Virus record (IMG/VR): IMGVR_UViG_3300020178_000058
Span: 1 to 23,393 of that record
DNA length: 23,393 bases
Reading direction: 5' to 3' (one strand)
Origin: a virus
Part shown: positions 1-7,456 of the stretch, piece after piece
Layout: every line of letters begins with the position of its first letter
How positions within the stretch are numbered: the stretch's first letter is position 1
Position numbers and translations under genes: made by a program
Notes under the pieces: model-generated
The model's database searches: none
The model's input: only the letters and a program-made list of their open reading frames with translations
What the model was told of the DNA's origin: nothing

Positions 1-777
1 AAGATAACCTCCTGCTCCTCCTCCGCCAGCAACATCAGTTCCGCCACCACCGCCTCCAGCTACTGAAAGATAAGTAGCATCATAAGTTTCAACAGTTTGG
101 TTCATAGGTAGATAGAAACCATTAGTGCCGTATGTACCTGTGTATTTTTTAGGTTTCCATACACCAGTTGTTGTATCTGTTTCACCGAAGTCTGATGGTG
201 TTAATGCTTGTCCGTCTACTAAGTTGACTTCTGTTAAATAGCCGTCAAAGTATTTATTTATTGTTCCATTAGAGTACCTTCTAGCACCAGTAACATGGGT
301 ATTTGTTGAATTAACAAAAGTATTATAATTTAAACTTGGGTACGTTGCAGAAGAAAATGATGTTATTTGCTCACCATTAACATAAAGTTTTACTCTATTA
401 GTTGATGTTGCTTGTGTAGTATCTATTGCTACTACGATATGATACCAAGCAGAAGGGTCACGAAATAAACCAGTAGTAGTTAATGAAATAGTAGCTGTTG
501 TTACTTGTTCATATATAAATATAGCATTAGCTGAAAATGTAATTTCTGTTCTATTAGTAGGTGTAACTCCGTCAACACCAAACAAACAATAATAAGAAGA
601 ATCTGCTACATTACCTCTTTTAACCCAAGCACTCCAAGTCCATGTTTTAAGATTACCTGCACTAGCAGGAGTTCTTTCTAGATAAGCAGAAGCAGACTCA
701 CGAAAGCGTACACTATCGGTAAGGTCATAAACACCGCCTAGTTGTGGGATAGCATTACTGTTTTGGAGCAGGCTCAT
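1..777 (-). CDS. LamG/concanavalin-A-like lectin domain tail protein, 3' end cut by window edge
   Basis: Reading frame from ATG at 777 runs through base 1 without a stop (259 codons visible), so the C-terminus lies outside the window. Residues about 25-195 look like a LamG/Laminin_G_3 jelly-roll: WTWSAWVKRG near 46-55, WYHIVVAIDTT near 111-121, VKLYVNGEQI near 129-138 and FDGYLTEVNLVDGQAL near 177-192. The segment KKYTGTYGTNGFYLPM (210-225) is a common continuation in phage LamG proteins. The last visible residues are glycine-rich (VAGGGGGGTDVAGGGGAGGYL spans 239-259). The start lies 8 bases after the fibre stop, with AAGGCG overlapping that stop as a probable ribosome binding site. The likely role is carbohydrate or receptor binding at the tail tip, inferred from the fold and from the position next to the fibre. 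The domain call is good; the exact role is uncertain. Confidence 0.8.
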   Translation of the reverse strand, partial: MSLLQNSNAIPQLGGVYDLTDSVRFRESASAYLERTPASAGNLKTWTWSAWVKRGNVADSSYYCLFGVDGVTPTNRTEITFSANAIFIYEQVTTATISLTTTGLFRDPSAWYHIVVAIDTTQATSTNRVKLYVNGEQITSFSSATYPSLNYNTFVNSTNTHVTGARRYSNGTINKYFDGYLTEVNLVDGQALTPSDFGETDTTTGVWKPKKYTGTYGTNGFYLPMNQTVETYDATYLSVAGGGGGGTDVAGGGGAGGYL

Positions 778-785
778 TTAGCGCC

Positions 786-2648
786 TTAGCTATAACTTGC
801 ACTAACAGTTACATAAGCATTAGTGCCGTTATCAAAATAAGATACAAGATAAACACCAGCAGTTGATATAGTAGTTAAATCTGTTGCAGTAATTTTAGTT
901 GTTGCTGCTGCTGTAATAGCATGACCTCCAGAGTTGTCTAGTAGGACATAGCCTGATTGACCTGATGTATGATTAGTAAAGGTAAGTGTACCTGTGCCAG
1001 TAGGAGTGCATGAGAAGTTATTAGTTGTGTTCTGGTCAAATGATAAATCATTATCCGTTGTGACTGTACCTCTAAAGGGAGCAGTTAATGTATCTGCTAC
1101 GTCTGCTTTTAAAGTATCAGCATCATAACCTTGTACTGTAACACCAATGTCAGCATCAACAACAATCGTTGCATCGTATGCTTGTACTGTTGAACCAATA
1201 TCAGAATCAACCACTACATTAGAACCACCGTTTTGAAGTGTGCCAGTAAAGTTAGCAGTTACATCATCATACTTAGCTGTGTCTGCATCATATGCTTGAA
1301 CAGTAGAGCCGATGTCACCCGTAGTTAAAAAGCCAGAGCTTGATATAGCTGTGACTTGCCATGTTGATCCGTTATAAATTCTTGTTTCATTAGAGCTAGT
1401 ATTAAAGTACCAATCACCCGCAGTTACAGGATCACCATTGCCGTCAACTGTTGGATCAGAAGATAAAGCACCTAAGTAGAAAGCATCAATACTTTCAGCA
1501 GCCGTTTGTGCAGCTGTCGCACTTGTGGCCGCAGCACTCGCTGATGTTGCAGCATTAGTCGCTGCCGTACTTGCAGTTGATGCAGAACTCGCAGCATTGG
1601 TTTCACTTGTCGCAGCATTAGTCGCTGATGTACTTGCATTACTTGCTTGTGTGGTTGCTGTCGTTGCGGCACTAGAAGCAGTTGACGCAGAACTTGCAGC
1701 ATTAGTTTCAGATGTAGCTGCATTCGTTGCAGAAGTTGATGCTTCACTTGCTTTCGTTGTTGCTGTTGATGCAGAAGCAGCAGCTGAAGTTGCTGAAGTA
1801 GATGCGTTACTTTCAGAAGTCGCTGCATTGGTTGCTGATGTGGATGCCTCAGACGCTTTTGTTGTTGCCGTTGTTGCTGATGTTGCAGCATTACTTTCAC
1901 TTGTTGCTGCATTGGATTCTGAGGTAGCAGCAGCACTTGCACTAGATGCAGCCGCAGTTGCAGAGGCAGAAGCACTTGCTGCATCAACTAATAAATCCCA
2001 TTTAGCTGAATCTGTGTTTGTAGATATTGGTTGTGAACCTGATGAGGTGTGTGCTGTATTACATAAATAAATATTGTTATTGCTTGTGTCTTTAACTAAG
2101 TCACGTTTATTATAAACTGTAGATGCTGCCCAATTACCACGGTTGTCACCAATCTGTTCACCAATAACTGGATCACCATTAGCATCAAATGCAAGTGTCT
2201 TGTTAGCACGCACAGTATTAATAGGCAATACCATATTAACTGTAGTAGGGTCAGTATTAGGCGCACGCATAGATCGATCAGCTTGCTCTTGGACTTGTTG
2301 AACAAATATGGTTTGACTATCAAACTCATCGTTTAATGAGGTAGCAAAGAGTGGCCCACCTGTGGTAAAGTCTGTGGTTCTTTGAATTGTTCTATCACCC
2401 ACAATGGTAATACGATCAGAAGCAGTAGGTGTACTAGGAACATTGGTGCCTACGACAATCGTTACAGAACCTGTACCATCACCAGAGATTGATACAGTAT
2501 AGTCTGTAGTAAGTGTCAGCTCAGTCGTATTAAAGTATACGGCAATGTCAGTTTGAGCCAATACTTCAAATGCAAATGAGTATGGACCTACACCTGATGA
2601 GCCTGTGTATACTATACGTCTAGTGGTTGATGAGATGTCTATAGCCAT
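786..2648 (-). CDS. Tail fibre protein with T7 gp17-like N-terminus
   Basis: A 620-residue fibre. Residues 1-150 match the T7 tail-fibre N-terminal family (virion attachment), with GPYSFAFEVLAQTDIAVYFN at 21-40 and SLNDEFDSQTIFVQQVQEQADRS at about 104-126. Residues 171-222 (W173, Y179, D183, Y194, C196, H200, W217) resemble a carbohydrate-binding-like W/Y/C/H module. Residues about 225-386 are almost only Ala, Ser, Thr and Asn with occasional Glu/Lys. They form strict heptads inside a 35-residue super-repeat, as expected for a trimeric shaft. Residues 390-430 (GDPVTAGDWYFNT, YNGSTW) are a motif common in phage fibres. Three copies of an 11-residue DIGxTVQxYDA motif follow at 445-510, then a beta-rich C-terminus. 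The fibre precedes the LamG protein and both probably work in adsorption. Start ATG at 2648 has AGGA upstream. No intramolecular chaperone domain is evident. Confidence 0.88.
   Translation of the reverse strand: MAIDISSTTRRIVYTGSSGVGPYSFAFEVLAQTDIAVYFNTTELTLTTDYTVSISGDGTGSVTIVVGTNVPSTPTASDRITIVGDRTIQRTTDFTTGGPLFATSLNDEFDSQTIFVQQVQEQADRSMRAPNTDPTTVNMVLPINTVRANKTLAFDANGDPVIGEQIGDNRGNWAASTVYNKRDLVKDTSNNNIYLCNTAHTSSGSQPISTNTDSAKWDLLVDAASASASATAAASSASAAATSESNAATSESNAATSATTATTKASEASTSATNAATSESNASTSATSAAASASTATTKASEASTSATNAATSETNAASSASTASSAATTATTQASNASTSATNAATSETNAASSASTASTAATNAATSASAAATSATAAQTAAESIDAFYLGALSSDPTVDGNGDPVTAGDWYFNTSSNETRIYNGSTWQVTAISSSGFLTTGDIGSTVQAYDADTAKYDDVTANFTGTLQNGGSNVVVDSDIGSTVQAYDATIVVDADIGVTVQGYDADTLKADVADTLTAPFRGTVTTDNDLSFDQNTTNNFSCTPTGTGTLTFTNHTSGQSGYVLLDNSGGHAITAAATTKITATDLTTISTAGVYLVSYFDNGTNAYVTVSASYS
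1533..1952 (-). repeat. Four tandem 105-bp units encoding a 35-residue heptad super-repeat in the fibre shaft
   Basis: Fibre residues 233-372 divide into four 35-residue units (five heptads each). Three units starting at residues 268, 303 and 338 begin with ASTSATNAATSE. The unit at 233 is more diverged but keeps AATSESN and ATTKASE in register. Each unit corresponds to 105 bases. Units 303 and 338 share 23 identical residues. Codon use within the units differs, so this is protein-level periodicity from an older duplication rather than perfect DNA repeats. Confidence 0.8.
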
Positions 2649-2687
2649 AGTGTCAATCCTATCATAATTTTAGTCAAAAATCTATCG

Positions 2688-5165
2688 TTAATTAAACACA
2701 TCGGGAGCAGAGCTATCGCCCGGAAGCCACCAATATTCTTTAAATTCTTTAGCATCTCTACGTATGCCAGCCTGTAATTTTTTTGCATATGATGGATCAT
2801 TCCATAACAAAACCTTTTCCCATACCATGCGACGCAACATAAGATTAATCATCCAGTTACTTTGATAAGGTAAATTCCTAATAACCTCGCTTAATATTCT
2901 AGTACCAGCTTTACTTGGCTCACCTTCGACAACATCTTTAGCGGAACCAAACAAGGCATAACCTATAGTATCTAATGATCCAATAACAGGACCAGCAACA
3001 TAACCAGATAAACCTTGACGATAATCAGCAAATCCCATAGCCACATCAAACAATGGACCGAAACCTCCTGATCTAACAAGTGCATTACCCCAGAAACGAC
3101 GAGCTGCTTCTGAATCTTCTAATGGATTCATTTCCATTGGTGTACGTCCTTTCGTAATTTCCATTAACTGAACACCTAAAGCTCCCATTAAAGTCATATA
3201 CACAACAGTATCAGCAATAGCTAACAACTTTTTATGTCCTAACGTAGACTCGCCAGCTTCTTTCCATGCTCTCTCTAAATGGTTATGATAGAAAGCCATA
3301 GGCCATGATTTAAACATAGCAAAGGATCTTGTAATTTCACCGGGAATCTCACCGGGTCTAGTGGTACCAGCAAGCTTGGCTCTTTCTTTTAAGTTTACAG
3401 TTGGAACACCAACTTCAACTTCTGCAAATATCATACGTGTATATTTGTCTGCAAGCTTTCTAGCTTCACCCATTTTGAGATTAGGTATATTTGCAATATC
3501 TTCTCCACGTAAATAAGCTACATCTCTGCCAGCAAATTGCTTAGTAAATGCTTTTGCTTTACGTATGGTATTCCAGTCTTGTTCTGTAATATCATAACGA
3601 CCTAATGCAACTTTCATTTGAGCTGATAAGTCAGCATAAGATTTAGATTGCACATCAGCCCATCCACTCATTAACATCATACCAGACCAACGACGTCCAG
3701 ATGCTGTGATATGTGTGAGGCCATTTAATCTTAATGATGAGTCTGTAATAAACTGAAAGAATGGTGACGCATTGTCTTCGTGCAAATAGCGAGCTAATGC
3801 AGAAGAAGTACCATCCATCATATGTTCATTGAGCAATCCAAGTTCAGCTGCAAGCTTTTCTCTTTCACCCGGAGCCAACCTCATAATCTCGTTAAGATAC
3901 CCACGTATCGCTTTCATTTGACTCATACCATTATATTTAGCCATCTTACGTACAGTCATCATATCAGTAGGCGCAGCAATAAGTGTTGTAGATCCTAAAC
4001 GTGTTGCCATAATAAGCGAATTAAAGTTGCGCATAACTTTACTAAATTGCGGTCTAACTGATTCTGGTATGCCTTTATGTAGTTGCCACATGTCATCAAA
4101 CAGCTGTGCTGATTTTTTAGCTCTAATAATAGATTTAGTATCACCTGTAGCTTGAACATCTTTATCAGCAATTTGTTGTATCTTGAGTTTTAAAAACTGT
4201 ACAGTAGACTCTGGATTGCCACCTAAGATTTGTAATGAAGCGATGTCTTTAGACATGCTGCGCAAATGATTCATCATCATGTCATAAGGATTAGAATCAC
4301 TAAATTTATTATGATAGGCTAGCCATGACTCCCCACTCTGGAATCGTAATACTCTTTGTTCTTGATGACGTTTGGCAATAGATCTGCCTGTACTAAATGT
4401 AGTAGCAGTAATAGCATCTAATTTATTACGTCCCTCTTGTGTAATAGATTCATATACTTTGTTGAGTACATCATCTAATTGCTTATCATCTAATGGTAGC
4501 CCTGTAACTCGATCCACCATCTCATCTCTAGATAGTAATGGTTTAACAAACTTTTTCCATGTATCTAAACCAGCAGCAATAATTTTGCCAGCATGATGAT
4601 GTTGAGGTAATGCCCATACTTTAATGTCACCCGGAATAGCACCGCCAGCTTGATTATATAATAGACGTGAATGCTCTGATGCTTCTTGGTAAGCTTTAGC
4701 TAATGCAGCTGCCTCAGCATTTTTGGTTACACCCGGGTTATATAATTCTTTTACAACGAGAGGAATAAAGTCTTCATTTGAACGGGTACCTAATAAAGCG
4801 CCCTTTTTAAACTTAACAATAAACTCATTGAGCGGAGCAATCAACTGAGACATGACAGCTTTTTCTTGATACGCCAATCGCTTGTTAGCAATGTCAATAA
4901 GAGCTTCGTATGGATCCTTAGAATTTTGTAAGTAATCTTCTAGCTCAATCTTAGCCAACATTGTTTGTAGCTTAAGGCGTTTGTTCTGTAGAATATTTCC
5001 TTCTAATACAACTAGTGTTTTGTAAGAAGCATCTTCAATAGCAGATGCTGGATCTTTAATTTGATTGTCAATAGCTTTGTAGTATTCATTAAATAGCTCT
5101 ATTGCATCTTCTTCAAACTTTTTATCTACCCCCGCATTAACTAAACATTGTCTAATATCTTGCAT
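2688..5165 (-). CDS. Large internal virion / ejection-type protein, C-terminal partner of the ParB-domain protein
   Basis: About 825 residues from ATG at 5165, whose A is the last base of the upstream TAA stop (TAATG). A GTG at 5180 would add five residues, but its GGAGG is only two bases away, so I prefer the ATG. I see no catalytic signature. The sequence resembles large structural proteins found just before the fibre gene in BPP-1-like and HMO-2011-like podoviruses: VWALPQHHHAGKI about a quarter of the way in, a hydrophobic stretch near VVYMTLMGALGVQLMEI in the last quarter, and YWWLPG close to the C-terminus. By position it corresponds to the gp16 slot of T7. The inferred role is an inner-core protein ejected into the host envelope during infection. 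No lytic transglycosylase or peptidase motif was recognised. Confidence 0.65.
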   Translation of the reverse strand: MQDIRQCLVNAGVDKKFEEDAIELFNEYYKAIDNQIKDPASAIEDASYKTLVVLEGNILQNKRLKLQTMLAKIELEDYLQNSKDPYEALIDIANKRLAYQEKAVMSQLIAPLNEFIVKFKKGALLGTRSNEDFIPLVVKELYNPGVTKNAEAAALAKAYQEASEHSRLLYNQAGGAIPGDIKVWALPQHHHAGKIIAAGLDTWKKFVKPLLSRDEMVDRVTGLPLDDKQLDDVLNKVYESITQEGRNKLDAITATTFSTGRSIAKRHQEQRVLRFQSGESWLAYHNKFSDSNPYDMMMNHLRSMSKDIASLQILGGNPESTVQFLKLKIQQIADKDVQATGDTKSIIRAKKSAQLFDDMWQLHKGIPESVRPQFSKVMRNFNSLIMATRLGSTTLIAAPTDMMTVRKMAKYNGMSQMKAIRGYLNEIMRLAPGEREKLAAELGLLNEHMMDGTSSALARYLHEDNASPFFQFITDSSLRLNGLTHITASGRRWSGMMLMSGWADVQSKSYADLSAQMKVALGRYDITEQDWNTIRKAKAFTKQFAGRDVAYLRGEDIANIPNLKMGEARKLADKYTRMIFAEVEVGVPTVNLKERAKLAGTTRPGEIPGEITRSFAMFKSWPMAFYHNHLERAWKEAGESTLGHKKLLAIADTVVYMTLMGALGVQLMEITKGRTPMEMNPLEDSEAARRFWGNALVRSGGFGPLFDVAMGFADYRQGLSGYVAGPVIGSLDTIGYALFGSAKDVVEGEPSKAGTRILSEVIRNLPYQSNWMINLMLRRMVWEKVLLWNDPSYAKKLQAGIRRDAKEFKEYWWLPGDSSAPDVFN

Positions 5166-7456
5166 TATTTTTTCGCGCACGCCTCCAGTATTTCAAGCTT
5201 AGCATCGTCATCTGCAATATCAGCTAAAGCTTGTCGCATTGTAATAGGATTGCCGTCTGCATCAAAATCAATCACTCTAGCAGCCATGGCGTCATCATCA
5301 GCAAGTCTACCTTGTATAATATCAAATGCATTATCTACATCTGTTTTAATTTGTTTAGATAGCTGACCTTCAGCATAAGCCATTAACTCTCTGTTACGCT
5401 GTCTAAACTGTTCTCCGAACTTATTAATTTGCGCTGTAGCGTTGCTTTCAGCGACGCGACCAGAGTTGTAGATGCTGTCGAAGCGGCCCTCATCAAATCC
5501 TGATCTGAGAGATTCAATGGTTGATCTAACTGCATTGTCTGCTTCGCCTCCATTTGAGATTGCTTGGGCGCCTCTGGTGATAATGTTTGAGATTTCTCCA
5601 GCTTCATTGCCTTTCTTTTTGAGGACTTCGATAATTTTTTCATTAGTCTCTATACTCCTTAAATTTGCTTGTTTATCTTTCCTACGTTTAAGTTTGTTAG
5701 TTTCTTTCTTTAAATCTTTAAGAACGCGGTCAATAATTAACTTTCTTTCTGGTTCTACAAATAATGATTTAATACCAATATCTGCATCTACCATATCATA
5801 ATCAACCAATGCTTTACTTTCAACCGCATCAATCACCATACGTTCAATATCATCAACATCCGTTATGCCTGATTTAATAATCATATCCATCATAGCTAAT
5901 TGTTCTTGTGGATCTACAATATGTTTACCTACAACCATACCAATTTCTTCTGATAACAGTCCTCTTTTTAATGCAACTAATGGACGAGGACCTAAGTTCA
6001 TAATAGCCTTGTAATGCTTAATGAGTGGATCAAATGTAGAAAGTGCAGTAACCATATCTGGATACTTTTCAAGTATCTTCATATCATACGGTTTAATGGT
6101 GCCATCATAATAGTTACGAATGCGGCCAGCCATCTCAGCCATTTCTTTAGTAAATCCATCAGTCTCTTTAATAACGTATCCGTATATTTTTTTCTGACCA
6201 GCTTTAGCCGCATCAGCCACGCGTTGATTCCCATCAATAATGATACGCTTACCAGCAGTATCTTCAAAAATTAAAATATGCCCAGATTTAATAGGGTCAA
6301 ATTCAGTTGCACTTGCTTTGACCTTTGCTTTTAAGTCAGCTAACTCAAACTCATCCACTAATGTATTTTGTTTTTCTAATGCATAAATATCATCAATCTT
6401 AATTTGCACGTTTTGTTGTGGCATATTATTTGCATCATTGCGTAAAATAGCTGACAATGTTTTTTGCACTAATCGATTATGTTTGATATTGCCAGAATCA
6501 TCTTTAATATAATTATCATCTTCTAAAATCTTATCAGCTGAATCTTTGTTGTTAGCTTGCTCTGTTTCTTTAAATGGTTTGTAATCTACATTTTTTTCAT
6601 TAGCAGCAATCTCTCTAAACAATTCTATTGCATCTAATTCCTCTTTTGGAGTTAATGCTCTGCCAGCTCGATTACTAATAGCGTTAAGCCATTGGCGCAC
6701 AGGAATACTGGTTACACCAACCAAGGCAGCAGTGCCAGCTGTAATGTATCCAGCATCTTGTGCAAACTCAGATAAAGTATAAGGTTCACCTAATACCTGT
6801 TGTTTCCATGCATTGACTTGAGGATAGTCTAATGCCTCAACACCAACGTTAATTGCAGATGCTTCTGCAACCTTTCTTAAAAAGCCAGCACCTCTACTGT
6901 AACCAATAAGTAATGATACTGCATCAGCTGGATCTGTCATATAAGATGTCATGCTACCTAAGAAGTCACCAAAGACACCTTTGCCTGATTGTTTTAAAGC
7001 AGTTTTTTCATATTTTTCTCTATAGTCACGAGCAACATCACGAGACATTTCTTGCAAATTTTCATGCAAGATTTGTGGTGAAGTAAAGTTAATCATAGCT
7101 GGATTAACAGCTTTTAACTTTTCAGCAGCAGACTCACTGTTTTGAGCATAATCCCATATACGTTTAGATACCAATGATCGGCCAGTATATGTATTGCCTT
7201 GCTCATCTAAATAAAATTTAGGATCACCTATCCAAGTCATAAGTTCATCACGAGTCATACCAGAGTCATCCATAATAACTTCATAGATAGGCTCAATGAC
7301 TTCTCTAAACATTTGCTGTTCACTACCAGCATTTTCTATAGATTTGGTGCTGTTGTAAGACGCAACAAAGTTTTCACCAAAAGTTGAATACTCTCCAGCT
7401 ACAACAGATTCTTGTAATGCAAAGTTAGTAGGATCCGGGTCGCTTAAAAATCTCAT
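5165..7456 (-). CDS. Internal virion / ejection-type protein with a DdrB-like ParB domain
   Basis: 763 residues. Start ATG at 7456 overlaps the upstream stop in an ATGA. Residues 160-250 hold glycine- and alanine-rich amphipathic or hydrophobic segments (GDFLGSMTSYMTDPADAVSL, DAGYITAGTAALVGVT) of the kind seen in membrane-active ejection proteins. Residues about 348-450 look like a ParB/Srx-superfamily domain: VQIKIDDIYALE, PIKSGHILIFED, then the core IIIDGNQRVADAAKAG (405-420) with the D-G-N-Q-R turn at 408-412. A helical segment follows, including AEMAGRIRNYYDGT. This arrangement resembles the DdrB-like ParB domains found in phage 'polyvalent' proteins. The region around 590-625 is lysine-rich and probably coiled. 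The C-terminus (EILEACAKK) ends on an A6 run overlapping the next gene. The enzymatic activity, if any, is unknown; DNA binding or nuclease action is inferred only from the superfamily. Confidence 0.68.
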   Translation of the reverse strand: MRFLSDPDPTNFALQESVVAGEYSTFGENFVASYNSTKSIENAGSEQQMFREVIEPIYEVIMDDSGMTRDELMTWIGDPKFYLDEQGNTYTGRSLVSKRIWDYAQNSESAAEKLKAVNPAMINFTSPQILHENLQEMSRDVARDYREKYEKTALKQSGKGVFGDFLGSMTSYMTDPADAVSLLIGYSRGAGFLRKVAEASAINVGVEALDYPQVNAWKQQVLGEPYTLSEFAQDAGYITAGTAALVGVTSIPVRQWLNAISNRAGRALTPKEELDAIELFREIAANEKNVDYKPFKETEQANNKDSADKILEDDNYIKDDSGNIKHNRLVQKTLSAILRNDANNMPQQNVQIKIDDIYALEKQNTLVDEFELADLKAKVKASATEFDPIKSGHILIFEDTAGKRIIIDGNQRVADAAKAGQKKIYGYVIKETDGFTKEMAEMAGRIRNYYDGTIKPYDMKILEKYPDMVTALSTFDPLIKHYKAIMNLGPRPLVALKRGLLSEEIGMVVGKHIVDPQEQLAMMDMIIKSGITDVDDIERMVIDAVESKALVDYDMVDADIGIKSLFVEPERKLIIDRVLKDLKKETNKLKRRKDKQANLRSIETNEKIIEVLKKKGNEAGEISNIITRGAQAISNGGEADNAVRSTIESLRSGFDEGRFDSIYNSGRVAESNATAQINKFGEQFRQRNRELMAYAEGQLSKQIKTDVDNAFDIIQGRLADDDAMAARVIDFDADGNPITMRQALADIADDDAKLEILEACAKK

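Noticed and set aside
1533-1952. Possible CRISPR-like array
   Set aside because: The periodicity is continuous, without spacers, and codes for heptads of the fibre shaft.
1472-1987. Minus-strand frame of 171 codons rich in Gln, Leu and His
   Set aside because: It is an out-of-frame reading of the same fibre repeats, with low-complexity composition and no independent translation signals.
1525-2070. Plus-strand frame of 181 codons rich in Ala, Val and Leu
   Set aside because: It is antisense to the Ala/Ser/Thr repeat shaft of the fibre; GCN-rich repeats leave other frames open. No ribosome binding site and no protein-like motif.
1-2648. Diversity-generating retroelement, suggested by the Bbp19-like protein and the lectin-like adhesin
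   Set aside because: No reverse transcriptase, template repeat or adenine-variable repeat is visible; the adhesin's C-terminus, where a variable repeat could lie, is outside the window.
2649-2687. TTGACT/TTGACA-like boxes between the ejection and fibre genes
   Set aside because: Neither box has a matching -10 at 16-18 bases, and the gap is only 39 bases; not enough to call a promoter.
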